Of a stretch of DNA of 64,000 bases, positions 27,052 through 36,532 are shown in pieces. The DNA is from Clostridiales bacterium UBA6114 (GTDB lineage Bacteria > Bacillota > Clostridia > Oscillospirales > Butyricicoccaceae). The DNA lies in contig DIWE01000008.1 of assembly GCA_002423435.1 (NCBI GenBank), positions 1 to 64,000 on the forward strand. The letters run 5' to 3'. How positions within the stretch are numbered: the stretch's first letter is position 1; each line of letters starts with the position of its first letter. A program made the position numbers and the translations under genes. The notes beneath the pieces are model-generated. The model saw nothing but the letters and a program-made list of their open reading frames with translations. It made no database searches and was not told where the DNA came from.

Positions 27052-28323
27052 TTACATGTGCCCCTTGACCGCTCTTGTAATGCTTTCGACCGACAGCTTG
27101 ATCACGGCCGCGCGGTTGGAATTCATATCCTCGATTTTTGCGGCCCCGTTTAAGAGCTCGTCGTCGCCGATGACAAGCTTGTATTTCGCGCCGAGTCTGT
27201 CCGCGTGGCGGACCTGGAGCTTCACTCCCCTGTCGCAAAGGTCGTATTCGGCCGAGACGCCGTTTTGCCGAAGCTCGTGGCTTAATTTCCGCGCCGCCTT
27301 TTTCGCGTTTTCCCCGATCGCCGCGATAAAGACGTCGGGCGCGGGCGGTTCGGGGAGCTTGGCGCCCGACGCCTCCATAATCAGTAAAAGCCGCTCGAGG
27401 CCGCATCCGAAGCCGAGCGCGGGCATTTTCGGCCCTCCGAGGGACTCGACGAGTCCGTCGTAGCGCCCGCCGCCGCAGACGGTGCTTTGCGCCCCGATCG
27501 CGTCGGTGACAAACTCAAAAACGGTGCGGTTGTAGTAATCAAGCCCTCTCACGATGGACGTGTCCACCTCGAATTTGACATGCAGGTCGATCAGGCAGTT
27601 TAAAACGCCCTCAAAATGCTTGGTGCAGTCCGGACACAGATAATCGATCGTTTTGGGCGCGCTTTTTGCGACCGCCGCGCAAACCGGGCTCTTGCAGTCG
27701 AGAATACGCATCGGATTCCTCTCAAGGCGCTCGAGGCAGGTCGGGCAAAGATCCTCCCTGCGCCCCTCGAAATACTCCTTGAGCGCGTTCTGGTAATTTT
27801 TGCGGCACTCGGGGCAGCCAAGCGAATTTAACCGCGCCGTGACGCCGGTGACTCCCAGCCTTTTTAAGAAGGTGTCCGCGACGGCGATCACCTCCGCGTC
27901 CGCGTCGGGCTCGGCCGTCCCGAAGCACTCGATGCCGAACTGGTGATGCTCCCTGAGCCTGCCCGCCTGCGGCTTCTCATACCGGAAATTGGGCACGATG
28001 TAATAGGTCTTGAAGGGCAGCACGCCGGCGTAGAGCGAGTTTTCGATAAACGCGCGAACGACCGACGCCGTCCCCTCGGGCCTGAGCGTTACGGAACGGT
28101 TTGATTTGTCGAGGAAGGTATACATCTCCTTCTGCACGACGTCGGTCGTGTCGCCGATACCCCGCAAAAAGAGCTCGGTGCGCTCGAAGGTGGGGATGCG
28201 GATCTCGCGGTAGCCGAACCGCTTTGCAACCTCCCTTAAAATCCCCTCCATATATTGCCACTTATAGGACTCCGCCGGAGTGATGTCCGCCGTGCCCTTT
28301 AGTTTCTGAATCTTTTCCGCCAT
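27052..28323 (-). CDS. hisS: Histidine--tRNA ligase (clostridial copy)
   Basis: 423 residues. Motifs parallel the first copy: TLRPEGTAS, FRYEKPQAGRLREHHQFG, VRGLDYYNRTVFEF, CGGGRYDGLVE and GFGCGLERLL, with cysteine pairs in the insertion domain and a C-terminal anticodon domain. SD AAAGGAG. The 280-base leader contains two hairpins but no T-box. hisS-aspS is the usual order in Bacillota. Confidence 0.97.
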   Translation of the reverse strand: MAEKIQKLKGTADITPAESYKWQYMEGILREVAKRFGYREIRIPTFERTELFLRGIGDTTDVVQKEMYTFLDKSNRSVTLRPEGTASVVRAFIENSLYAGVLPFKTYYIVPNFRYEKPQAGRLREHHQFGIECFGTAEPDADAEVIAVADTFLKRLGVTGVTARLNSLGCPECRKNYQNALKEYFEGRREDLCPTCLERLERNPMRILDCKSPVCAAVAKSAPKTIDYLCPDCTKHFEGVLNCLIDLHVKFEVDTSIVRGLDYYNRTVFEFVTDAIGAQSTVCGGGRYDGLVESLGGPKMPALGFGCGLERLLLIMEASGAKLPEPPAPDVFIAAIGENAKKAARKLSHELRQNGVSAEYDLCDRGVKLQVRHADRLGAKYKLVIGDDELLNGAAKIEDMNSNRAAVIKLSVESITRAVKGHM

Positions 28324-28399
28324 ATATTTTCTCCTTTCGCCAAAATTCGTCCCCGCCGGGAAAAATCAAAAATGCCCCGCCCCCAAATGAGACGAAGCG

Positions 28400-28480
28400 A
28401 ATAAAAGCCGCATGAGCGCATCTGCTTTAAGCGGCGTTTTCTGCATCGTTGAAACCATGCCGCGGGCGTTTTCCCGCAGC
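28400..28480 (-). promoter_or_regulatory. Two leader hairpins upstream of clostridial hisS
   Basis: On the minus strand a 7/8-paired GC stem (28,459-28,466 with 28,473-28,480) comes first. Then a 5-bp GCCGC/GCGGC stem (28,431-28,435 with 28,407-28,411) is followed at once by TTTTATT. The second resembles a weak terminator, so leader attenuation of hisS-aspS is possible. The T-box consensus (GGTACCGCG-like) is absent. Confidence 0.4.
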
Positions 28481-28601
28481 TCTCATAAGACAACTCATTG
28501 CTTCCATAGCCTTTCCCATGGGGGTGATATTCATCATATGCGCCACGGAAAGGATTATAACGTATGCCTCATTAAATGATTTAATGATGCGTTATTAACG
28601 C

Positions 28602-29012
28602 TTATCTCCTGTTTTTCGGGTTTACGATATCGCGCCAGTCGAGGTCGCCACGGGCCAGTCCGAGCACCAGCATCTCCGCGGTGGCCACATTGGTGGCGAT
28701 CGGGATGTTGTGCATGTCGCAAAGGCGGATCAGCGAGTGCACATCCGGCTCGTACTGTTTTTTTGTCAGCGGGTCCCTGAAAAACAGCACCATATCGATC
28801 TCGTTATAGGATACCCTCGCGCCGATCTGCTGCTCGCCGCCCTGCGAACCCGGGAGGAAACGCTCGATTTTCAGGCCGGTCGCCTCCGCGACGAGCTTGC
28901 CGGTCGTCCCCGTTGCGCATATATCGTGCTTTGAAAGTATCCCGCAATAAGCAATGCAAAACTGCACCATCAGCTCTTTTTTCTTGTCGTGAGCAATCAG
29001 TGCGATGTTCAT
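28602..29012 (-). CDS. mgsA: Methylglyoxal synthase
   Basis: Converts dihydroxyacetone phosphate to methylglyoxal plus phosphate, a bypass of lower glycolysis. 136 residues from ATG 29,012 (MNIALIAHDKKK, SD GGAGAG); a GTG three codons earlier is less likely. Family motifs: TGTTG phosphate loop, LPGSQGGEQQIGARV (with the catalytic Asp region NEIDMVLFFRDP) and the C-terminal PIATNVATAE. Twenty-one bases after minD. Confidence 0.96.
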   Translation of the reverse strand: MNIALIAHDKKKELMVQFCIAYCGILSKHDICATGTTGKLVAEATGLKIERFLPGSQGGEQQIGARVSYNEIDMVLFFRDPLTKKQYEPDVHSLIRLCDMHNIPIATNVATAEMLVLGLARGDLDWRDIVNPKNRR

Positions 29013-29033
29013 CTCATGCACTCTCCAATCACA

Positions 29034-29777
29034 TTATATCTTCATCAGGGGCACATCCTGCCCCAGGATTCTCTTTGCAATATTCCGGTACGCGTTCATC
29101 GCCTTCGAACGCTTTGCCCGGACCAGCGGGCAGCCGATGTTCGAGGAAGCGATGACCGCCTCGTCCTCCGGGACCACGCCTAAGAGCGGAACGCCGATCA
29201 TATCCATCGCGTCGTCGATATTGTAGGCGAGCTTTTTCTGCACAAGCCTCGGCCGGACGCGGTTTACGGTCAGGAGGATTTCCGGCACGCCCCATCTGTA
29301 AAGCGCCGACGCCATCAGCTCCCCACCGCGCAGCGACGCGCTGTCGGGCGTCGAGACGACGACGCAAAGGTCCGCGCAGGCGGCGAACATCCCGATATAG
29401 TCGGTAACGCCGGCGGGGCAGTCGACAACCACGTACTGGAAGGAGCTTTGCGCGCGCTCCATCAGTTTTCTTACCCCTTCCCTCGTCACTCCCTTCGGGA
29501 GCTTTATCGCGGGCGCCGTCAGCATGTAAAGCCCCTTGATATCCGGATGCTCCACATCGGCGGAGGAGGCGTCGCATCTGCCTAAAATGACGTCGGCGAA
29601 GGAAAAGAGCAGGCAGTTTGTCATGCCCAGAACAATATCGAGGTTGCGGTTTCCGTAATCGGTGTCGACGACAAGCACATTATTCCCGCACGCCGCGAGG
29701 ACGGAGGAAACGCCGGCGCAGAAGGAGGTCTTTCCCGTTCCGCCCTTACCTGACGCCACAACAATTACCTTGCCCAT
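29034..29777 (-). CDS. minD: MinD-like septum-site / ParA-family ATPase
   Basis: 247 residues. Deviant Walker A SGKGGTGKTS, switch I VVDTDYGNRNLD, Walker B-like VVVDCPAG, and basic C-terminal residues (KRSKAMNAYRNIAKRIL). MinD recruits MinC to block FtsZ rings away from mid-cell. Here it follows the PBP2 gene and precedes mgsA, its usual place in Clostridia, but minC and minE, which normally flank it, are missing from this locus. The C-terminal amphipathic membrane helix is not obvious. Confidence 0.87.
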   Translation of the reverse strand: MGKVIVVASGKGGTGKTSFCAGVSSVLAACGNNVLVVDTDYGNRNLDIVLGMTNCLLFSFADVILGRCDASSADVEHPDIKGLYMLTAPAIKLPKGVTREGVRKLMERAQSSFQYVVVDCPAGVTDYIGMFAACADLCVVVSTPDSASLRGGELMASALYRWGVPEILLTVNRVRPRLVQKKLAYNIDDAMDMIGVPLLGVVPEDEAVIASSNIGCPLVRAKRSKAMNAYRNIAKRILGQDVPLMKI

Positions 29778-29847
29778 AAATCCTCCAATGTCTTTTGCCT
29801 GATATTACTGTATTATACGTCTTTATGTTCCGATTGTACAAGTATTT

Positions 29848-31920
29848 TCAGTTTAAAAGGACATTTTCTTCTGAAATTTTTGAAATTTCCCCGGAGTTTC
29901 TGAAATAGCAGTCGAAAATGTCTTTTGCGACGGCGGCCATCCGGTTGCCGGACCCGGCGTTTTCGCCGATGACGCACACGGCGATCTCCGGGTTGTCAAA
30001 CGGCGCGAAGCCGACAAACACGCCGTGCGCCGAGGACCCTTTCTGGACCTGCGCCGAGCCGGTCTTGCCGCCCACCGCGATCGGGTAGTTTCTGAATATG
30101 CTCGCGGCCGTTCCGTTTTCGGCCACGCTGCGCATGCCCTTCATAATCGCGTCGTAATTGTTTTGCCCCATTGTGATCTGATCGAGCACGGCCGGCTGGA
30201 CCTCGCGGATCGTCTGGGTATAGTCCGAATTCTTCACGCTTTTTAACAGATGCGGCTGATACCTCGTCCCGCCGTTTACGAGGGTCGCCACATAATTTGC
30301 GAGCTGAAGCGGCGTAAACTGCTGCTCGGACTGGCCGATCGCCGCCTGGATCGTCTCTCCGAACTGCCAAGGCTCCCCACCCTTTTGCGCGCGGCTTTCG
30401 GGGCCCGCGAGGTTGCCTTTGGCCTCACCCGGAAGCTCGATCCCGGTCGGCATGCCGAGCCCGAGCATTTTGCCGTACTTGACGATCCGGTCGATCGTCA
30501 AAAGGCGCCCCACTTCAAAGAAGAAGTAGTTGCACGAGTTCTCAATCGCCTGCGACACGGTCTGCGGGCCGTGGGTCCGGTGCTGATCGTTCCAGATCCA
30601 GCAGGCGGGCGCGTAGTTCGGCGCATAATAGGAGTAAACCCCTTTGTCGACAATGATCGTCTTCGGCGTGATGACCCCTTCCTCGAGTCCCGCGAGCGCC
30701 GTCACCATCTTAAACGTCGAGCCCGGCGGGTACACCCCGGAAATCGCGCGGTTGATCATCGGCTTTAAGGGGTCGTTTAAGAGGGTGTTGTAATCCTTGC
30801 TGAACGTTTCAAGGTTGTAGGTCGGGTAATTCGCAAGCGCCAGGATCTCGCCGGTCCGCACGTCGATCACAACCGCGGCGCCGCCTTTGATATCGGCCGC
30901 TCCGAGCTTCGGGTTCTTCTCGCCGTTTTCCTTGATCTTCGCGATATTCGAAGCGAGCGAGCGCTCGGCCGTCTCCTGCAGCGCAATGTCGATCGTAAGC
31001 TCGCAGTTGTTGCCCGGCTCCGGGTCCTTTGTGCTGATCTCCGCGGTCACCTTGCCGGCGACGTTGGTCTCCACCGAGCGGATGCCGTCGATCCCGCGCA
31101 GATCGTCCTCAAGCGCCTTTTCCATGCCGTCCTTTCCGATGATCGCGTCCATGGGATAGCCCTTTTCCTTGAGCTCCGGATATTCCTCCTTGTAGATCTG
31201 GCCGACGCGGCCGATGATATTGGCGGCGTACTGCGTCCGGTATTCCCTGATTTCCTGAACGTCGATATCGACGCCCGGAAACTCGAAGTGGCGCTCCATG
31301 ATCTGGGACACGAGCTCGATGTCGACATCGGTCGCAAACGTAAAGAGGTTATAGGTTGAAAAATCGCGTTGCTCCATTTCATACCGGATGCCGGCAATGA
31401 TCCTCTGATCTGCCTCGGAAAGCGCGGGATCGATACTGTATTTTTCCTTAAGCCATCTCATAAAGCCCTCGGCGTCCGGATCCTTCGGCGCTTTTTTGCT
31501 CGAGCTTAAAAACTCGTCGACCTTTTTTTTCTCCTGCTCGTTGTCCGGCGCAAAGGTATAGCTGTAAGGCGCGGCGGCACTTAAGGGAAGGGTGTCGAAA
31601 TAGCTTACCCCGTTAACCTTAAGTAGCTTCGCAAGCTTTAGGAGGACCGCGTTCTGGTTGTCCCTGTCCCAGTACACATAATCGAACCGTACCGAAAAAA
31701 CCATGCGGTTTGTGACGAGCGGCCTTCCGTACCGGTCGACGATTTCGCCGCGCGATGCCTTGACCGGGTAAGATCTTAAAATTTTGCGTTCCGACCGCTC
31801 GGCATATTCCTGGCCGTTGACGATCTGCAGGTCTATGAGCTTGCCGCCCACCGTCCCCGTCATCACGAGCACCATGATACAAAGCGCCAAAAGGCGTTTT
31901 ACCGTCTGAGATTTTTTCAT
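29848..31920 (-). CDS. mrdA: Penicillin-binding protein 2 (peptidoglycan transpeptidase)
   Basis: Class B PBP that cross-links lateral-wall peptidoglycan. 690 residues. N-terminal membrane anchor (about 8-28), a dimerisation domain with SRGEIVDRYGRPL, then the transpeptidase domain: catalytic PPGSTFKMVT (around residue 400), the SxN motif in IENSCNYFF, and GGKTGSAQV. Directly follows mreC-mreD, so it is the elongation (rod-shape) PBP rather than the septal one. Confidence 0.94.
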   Translation of the reverse strand: MKKSQTVKRLLALCIMVLVMTGTVGGKLIDLQIVNGQEYAERSERKILRSYPVKASRGEIVDRYGRPLVTNRMVFSVRFDYVYWDRDNQNAVLLKLAKLLKVNGVSYFDTLPLSAAAPYSYTFAPDNEQEKKKVDEFLSSSKKAPKDPDAEGFMRWLKEKYSIDPALSEADQRIIAGIRYEMEQRDFSTYNLFTFATDVDIELVSQIMERHFEFPGVDIDVQEIREYRTQYAANIIGRVGQIYKEEYPELKEKGYPMDAIIGKDGMEKALEDDLRGIDGIRSVETNVAGKVTAEISTKDPEPGNNCELTIDIALQETAERSLASNIAKIKENGEKNPKLGAADIKGGAAVVIDVRTGEILALANYPTYNLETFSKDYNTLLNDPLKPMINRAISGVYPPGSTFKMVTALAGLEEGVITPKTIIVDKGVYSYYAPNYAPACWIWNDQHRTHGPQTVSQAIENSCNYFFFEVGRLLTIDRIVKYGKMLGLGMPTGIELPGEAKGNLAGPESRAQKGGEPWQFGETIQAAIGQSEQQFTPLQLANYVATLVNGGTRYQPHLLKSVKNSDYTQTIREVQPAVLDQITMGQNNYDAIMKGMRSVAENGTAASIFRNYPIAVGGKTGSAQVQKGSSAHGVFVGFAPFDNPEIAVCVIGENAGSGNRMAAVAKDIFDCYFRNSGEISKISEENVLLN

Positions 31921-31935
31921 TCGTTCCTCCGTAGA

Positions 31936-32454
31936 CTAGTCTTCTTCCTCCGCAAAATGCCTGTTGATCAGACTGACGCTGAAATAAACAAGCGGAGATA
32001 GGAAGAAGGATGCGATCAGCTCCGTAAACGTAATCCGCATTCCAATCAGAAAAGGCGCCCTCAATATCAGCCCGTAATAGAAAACATATTCGCACAGATT
32101 GCGAAAAACCGACAAAAACGAACCGATCACGAGGCCCGACAATATGTTCTTGCGGAAATATTTCTCCGCCGCAAGCCCCGCCAGCACGCCGAAGCAAACG
32201 TAATAGAAGGGGAAAAAGCCGTCGATCCCCGAACGCGTGAAATCGCAAAGGAGCCCCGCGAAAAAGCCTGTCGTCCCGGCGCATGCCGGCCCCTCGAACA
32301 AAGCGATCGCGGCGATATAAAACGGGATCAGGTCCGGCCTTATCCCGAACAGCGAAAACTGAAAGCGGTACGATGTCTGAATAAGGAAAACAACCAGCAG
32401 CAGGATTCCGTAAGCCGCCCATTTTATGTAGTTTTCGCGCGTATACCTCATCAT
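31936..32454 (-). CDS. mreD: Rod shape-determining protein MreD
   Basis: 172 residues, nearly all membrane: about five segments, including YGILLLVVFLIQTSY at the N-terminus and ITFTELIASFFLSPLVYFSV near the C-terminus. Length and hydrophobic profile fit MreD, the membrane partner of MreC in the elongasome. The ATG directly follows the mreC TAA. Confidence 0.9.
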   Translation of the reverse strand: MMRYTRENYIKWAAYGILLLVVFLIQTSYRFQFSLFGIRPDLIPFYIAAIALFEGPACAGTTGFFAGLLCDFTRSGIDGFFPFYYVCFGVLAGLAAEKYFRKNILSGLVIGSFLSVFRNLCEYVFYYGLILRAPFLIGMRITFTELIASFFLSPLVYFSVSLINRHFAEEED

Positions 32455-33306
32455 TTAATCCGTTACCTCAAAGCTTTTGATCACAAAGACCTTGTGAATC
32501 GCGTTTAAATCGACCGCCGGTTTCAATATCGCGTAGTTGGAAATGCCGTGCGCCTCGGGAAGGATTCTCTCGACGGTACCGATAACGATCCCCTTGGGGA
32601 AAACTCCTCCGATCCCGGACGTTTCAATGATGTCGCCCTCCATAATGCCGCTGTCTTTTTTGACGTACGACAGCTTTAAGTACCCGTCTGCCATCAGATC
32701 AAAGCTTCCCTGCGCGACGGCGACGTCCCTGGTCCTCGACACGATGGCGCCCGCCTGCATCGACGGGTCGATCACCGTCACCACCTCGGAAAACGTCGTC
32801 CCGGTCTCGGATACAAACCCGACCATGCCGTCCTCCGTGATGACGCAGTCGTTTACCTCGATGCCCGACAGCGAGCCCTTGTCGATGGTAAAAACGGTGC
32901 TCCAGTTGCCGGTGCCGATGGCGATGATCTCGGCCATTTCGAAATCAAAGCTGCGGTTTTTCTGTTTTAATTCCAGAAGCTCGCGAAAGCGCGCGTTTTC
33001 ATCGAGCGCTTCCTGGGCATCGCGCAGCTGCTCCTTCGTCTGGTTGAGCTCCGCCTTTAGGTTCTCGTTTTCCTCCACGAGAGCATTATAACGATAGATG
33101 TACCCGAAAATATTGTCGAAAAAGCCGGTGACGCCGGTCGACCCCTTTTGGATCGGGGTGACAAAAAGCCCGGTCGTATTCGAGGTCGCAGACATCCTGC
33201 CCTCGGTAACGGCGGTATAGAAAAATGCGGCAAGGGACAGGACCAATGCCGTCAGCAAAAACAGAAACGTCTTTGTGCGAAAAAAATCCCGCAAATCAAG
33301 TTCCAA
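32455..33306 (-). CDS. mreC: Rod shape-determining protein MreC
   Basis: 283 residues. One membrane segment (about 13-33), a coiled coil (about 75-115: LVEENENLKAELNQTKEQLRD), then the extracytoplasmic beta-domains (GSLSGIEVNDCVITEDGMVGFV, DPSMQAGAIVSRTRD, GIGGVFPKGIVIGTV). It links MreB, PBP2 and cell-wall synthesis. mreB, usually directly upstream, is not in this cluster. Confidence 0.94.
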   Translation of the reverse strand: MELDLRDFFRTKTFLFLLTALVLSLAAFFYTAVTEGRMSATSNTTGLFVTPIQKGSTGVTGFFDNIFGYIYRYNALVEENENLKAELNQTKEQLRDAQEALDENARFRELLELKQKNRSFDFEMAEIIAIGTGNWSTVFTIDKGSLSGIEVNDCVITEDGMVGFVSETGTTFSEVVTVIDPSMQAGAIVSRTRDVAVAQGSFDLMADGYLKLSYVKKDSGIMEGDIIETSGIGGVFPKGIVIGTVERILPEAHGISNYAILKPAVDLNAIHKVFVIKSFEVTD

Positions 33307-33312
33307 CCTTTC

Positions 33313-33879
33313 TCAAATCAGAGAGACGCCGAATTTTTTCAGCATTTCGTAAAGCGTTTTCAGGGGCAGGCCCATCACGTTTAAGTAGTCTCCCTCGATG
33401 CCCTCGACGAAAAACGCGCCGTAGCCCTGGATTCCGTAAGCGCCGGCCTTGTCCATCGGCTCCCCGGTGCTTAAATACCCCTCGATCTCCCCGTCGGAGA
33501 GCGCTTTAAAACGCACCCTTGTCATTTCAAAACGGGTGTCGGCGCGGCCGTTTTGCATAACGGTCATCCCGGTGTACACCTCGTGGCTTTTCCCGGACAG
33601 CATTCTGAGCATGCGCGCCGCGTCGGCGGCGTCCTCGGGCTTCCCGAGGCACTGTCCTTCGAGGGCTACAAGCGTGTCCGCGCTGATTACGATATCATCG
33701 CTCTTTGCCTTTCCCGCGACAAAGCTCGCCTTTCTAAGGCTTAAATCGCAGACAATTTCGGACGGGTCCGAAAAGCCGGAGCTTTCGTCAATATCTGCCG
33801 GTACAACGTCAAATTTCAGGCCGACCCGGGAAAGCAGCTCCTGCCTTCTCGGAGAACGCGACGCCAATAATATTCTCAC
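33313..33879 (-). CDS. maf: Maf/YhdE-like nucleoside triphosphate pyrophosphatase
   Basis: 188 residues with the Maf signature SRSPRRQELL at the N-terminus, SADTLVALEG (catalytic Asp) and the C-terminal GGYGIQG-like KAGAYGIQGYGAFFVEGIEGDYLNVMG region. It hydrolyses modified or non-canonical pyrimidine nucleotides (dTTP/UTP type). Six bases before mreC, the classical maf-mre arrangement. Confidence 0.95.
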   Translation of the reverse strand: MRILLASRSPRRQELLSRVGLKFDVVPADIDESSGFSDPSEIVCDLSLRKASFVAGKAKSDDIVISADTLVALEGQCLGKPEDAADAARMLRMLSGKSHEVYTGMTVMQNGRADTRFEMTRVRFKALSDGEIEGYLSTGEPMDKAGAYGIQGYGAFFVEGIEGDYLNVMGLPLKTLYEMLKKFGVSLI

Positions 33880-33943
33880 AGTTTTCCCTCTTGTTTAATC
33901 AATTGTTTGGCATAAGGGACATATCCGAACCCGCGTCTTAGCC

Positions 33944-34399
33944 TTACCGCCCGGTCGAGCCGAAGCCGCCCTCGCCGCGCCCGCTCTGCCCCAGCTCGTC
34001 GCAGTAAACGGGCTCCATCCGGACCACGGGCATGATCGAAAGCTGGGCGATCCGGTCGCCCGGCGAGATCCTGTACGCGGTTTCGGACAGATTGCACAGT
34101 CCGACCCTGATCTCCCCGCGGTAGTCGGAGTCGATCACGCCGACGCCGTTTGAAAGGCAGACGCCGTGCTTTACCGCAAGGCCGCTTCTCGCGAAAACGA
34201 ACGCCGCGTATTCGTCCGTCGGCAGCTCGATCGCGATCCCCGTCGGCACCGACAAAAGCTCGCCCGGATTGATGACGACCGGCTCCCTGATAAATGCCCT
34301 TAAGTCGAACGCCGCCGAGCCGCTCGTCGCGTAAGCCGGCTTTTCCGGGACTCTTCCGTCGTCCGCCGGGATCAGTTTCAGTTTGACCGGTATCGTCAT
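33944..34399 (-). CDS. dut: dUTP diphosphatase
   Basis: dUTP to dUMP plus PPi, keeping uracil out of DNA. 151 residues from ATG 34,399 (SD GGGGAG). The five trimeric dUTPase motifs are all present: GSAAFDLRA, ARSGLAVKHG, GVIDSDYRGEI, RIAQLSIMPV and the C-terminal arm GRGEGGFGSTGR. Two bases after the U32 gene stop. Confidence 0.96.
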   Translation of the reverse strand: MTIPVKLKLIPADDGRVPEKPAYATSGSAAFDLRAFIREPVVINPGELLSVPTGIAIELPTDEYAAFVFARSGLAVKHGVCLSNGVGVIDSDYRGEIRVGLCNLSETAYRISPGDRIAQLSIMPVVRMEPVYCDELGQSGRGEGGFGSTGR

Positions 34400-34401
34400 A
34401 T

Positions 34402-36489
34402 CTATTCGACTCCCCTGTAGTAAAGCCCCCGCGTCATCATCGACGGCTCGTAATTTTCCTGGTTTAAGTATCTCATCACGACGCTCGCGCACTCGCGCTG
34501 GTTCTCGGTAGTAAACAGAAAACGGGCGAACGAAAGCCCGGCGCTTTTATATTCGTCCTTGTCGGCCAGAAACAGCTTGTGGGAATTTAAGAGCACGTTG
34601 CGGTGCGTAAAATCCCTGACGATCGGAAAGCTCTTTCCCGTCCGGTCGGTCAGGCTGATCGCGCTTTCGCAGGCGCATCTGTCCGTCCGGCTTTTTATGA
34701 TGCAGTTTTCCGTAATCATCAGCGGCAGGCGCCCGTAAACGATCAGCTCGGTGTCGATGCACTTTGAAATATCCCGGATCTGGGGAAAATTCAGCTCGAA
34801 CGACAGCGTCGCCGACAAAAGCCCCAGCTTTTTCAGTTCCTTCAGCGCCTGCGAATTCATCACGTTTAAGCCGAAATCCCCATGGACGCGAAAACCCATG
34901 CCAAAAAGCGCCCTTGCCTGTCCGATGTTTCCGCACAGCACGTCCGTAACGCCAAGCGACTTAAGCCGCAAAAGCATGCCCTCGGCCTTCTCCCATTCGG
35001 AGTCGAACACGATCCTCGGCATCGTGACCCCGCAGCAAAGGCCCCCGGCGAGCAGCACCTCGATGTTGTCCCTGTTGCAATGCGCTTCCTCCAGCGGAAA
35101 ATAGAGAAGCTCCGGACGGCATTTTAGGAGATCGATCGAGAGCTGGTCGAACTTCGTCACGGAAATCGTAAAGGCGGGCTCCTCCGTCCGGTTTAACCGC
35201 TGGTACCCCGGGTAAAACGCGGCGCTTTGCCGCGGTTTGGGCCTCGCGCGCTTTTCGAGGAGCTTCTGCGTACACTCGCGGCGAAGCGCATTGATCGTCG
35301 ACAGCGGCACCACAAGGCCGTCGTCGATATGCACCTGGACGGCTCGGGGCGCAAAGACGGTTCCCCCGGTTTTTTTCAGGCTCCCCTCGATGTCCGCGAC
35401 GGTCGTCCAGCGGTTTACCGCGATCTGGGCCGGCGGCGCCTCCGCGATATGGGTGTTTCCGTCTTCGTCCTCGCACGCGAGAAGCACCTTCTTATCCCTG
35501 CATGCGACAAAGGAAAGGTCGAGCGGGACCCTTGAAATCTCCCTGTCGGGGGCGTACGTCTTTTTCGCCTCCTGAAAAAGGGCCTTTTCTTCCTTCGGCT
35601 GCGCCTCGCTCCGGACGCCGAACATCCAGCTTCCCTTTTTCCCGGTGAAATACCCGTCGGTAAAGCCGTCCCTCGAAAAGGCGGTCGCGAGTCTGCCGAT
35701 CTCGATCCGGTTGGGCTCGCGCCCCTCCTTTAAGGCATTGGCGTAAATCGAGGTGCAGATCGCGACGTATTCCTCGCGCTTCATCCGACCCTCGATCTTG
35801 AGGCATTTGACGCCGGCCTCCCGAAGCTCCCGCAGATGCCCCGCAAGGCTTAAGTCCTTAAGGCTCAGATGGTAGTCGGGGGCGGCGTTTAAGAAGGAAT
35901 ACTGCAGGCGGCACGGCTGCGCGCAAAGCCCGCGGTTCCCGCTTCTCTGTCCGATGACCGAGCTTAAATAGCACTGCCCGGAATAACACATACACAAAGC
36001 GCCGTGAACAAAAACCTCCGTCTCGACCGGCGCGTTTTTTGAAATATGCGAGATTTCGTTTATGGGCAGCTCCCGCGAGAGCACCACCCGCGAAAACCCC
36101 ATTTCATGCGCCGCGCAGGCGCCCTCGAGGCTGTGTACCGTCAGCTGCGTCGACGCATGGATAGGCAGTTCCGGCGCCGCCATTTTAATGAGCCTCGCAA
36201 GCCCGAGATCCTGCACCAAAACGGCGTCGGCGCCCTCCTCGTTTATCAGTTTCACATATTTCTCCGCCTGGGCTAATTCCCGGTCGGTCAAAAGGGTATT
36301 CAATGTGATATAGGTTTTTACGCCCCTTGCGCGGCAAAAGGCGATCGCCTGCCTCGCTTCGTCCTCCGTCAGGTTTTTCGCGTTGCGGCGGGCGTTATAT
36401 TCGCCAAATCCGAAATATACCGCATCGGCTCCGTTTAAGACAGCGGCGCGAACGGCCGCAAACGACCCTGCGGGCGACAATAGTTCCAT
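34402..36489 (-). CDS. U32 family peptidase / RlhA-type rRNA modification protein
   Basis: 695 residues from ATG 36,489 (MELLSPAGS; GGAGG site five bases before). N-terminal TIM-barrel-like U32 domain with the cysteine cluster in ALCMCYSGQCY and RGLCAQPCR (about 165-195), followed by a long DUF3656-type middle and C-terminal region. Long U32 proteins of this layout include E. coli RlhA, which hydroxylates 23S rRNA C2501; peptidase activity is unproved for most. Located between zapA and dut. Confidence 0.88.
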   Translation of the reverse strand: MELLSPAGSFAAVRAAVLNGADAVYFGFGEYNARRNAKNLTEDEARQAIAFCRARGVKTYITLNTLLTDRELAQAEKYVKLINEEGADAVLVQDLGLARLIKMAAPELPIHASTQLTVHSLEGACAAHEMGFSRVVLSRELPINEISHISKNAPVETEVFVHGALCMCYSGQCYLSSVIGQRSGNRGLCAQPCRLQYSFLNAAPDYHLSLKDLSLAGHLRELREAGVKCLKIEGRMKREEYVAICTSIYANALKEGREPNRIEIGRLATAFSRDGFTDGYFTGKKGSWMFGVRSEAQPKEEKALFQEAKKTYAPDREISRVPLDLSFVACRDKKVLLACEDEDGNTHIAEAPPAQIAVNRWTTVADIEGSLKKTGGTVFAPRAVQVHIDDGLVVPLSTINALRRECTQKLLEKRARPKPRQSAAFYPGYQRLNRTEEPAFTISVTKFDQLSIDLLKCRPELLYFPLEEAHCNRDNIEVLLAGGLCCGVTMPRIVFDSEWEKAEGMLLRLKSLGVTDVLCGNIGQARALFGMGFRVHGDFGLNVMNSQALKELKKLGLLSATLSFELNFPQIRDISKCIDTELIVYGRLPLMITENCIIKSRTDRCACESAISLTDRTGKSFPIVRDFTHRNVLLNSHKLFLADKDEYKSAGLSFARFLFTTENQRECASVVMRYLNQENYEPSMMTRGLYYRGVE

Positions 36490-36532
36490 ATGCTCCTCCA
36501 CTCAGAATCAAAAAGGGTCTTTCGCCGGTATC

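Noticed and set aside
28324..28601. Possible T-box riboswitch before hisS
   Set aside because: The conserved T-box antiterminator sequence is not present on either strand.
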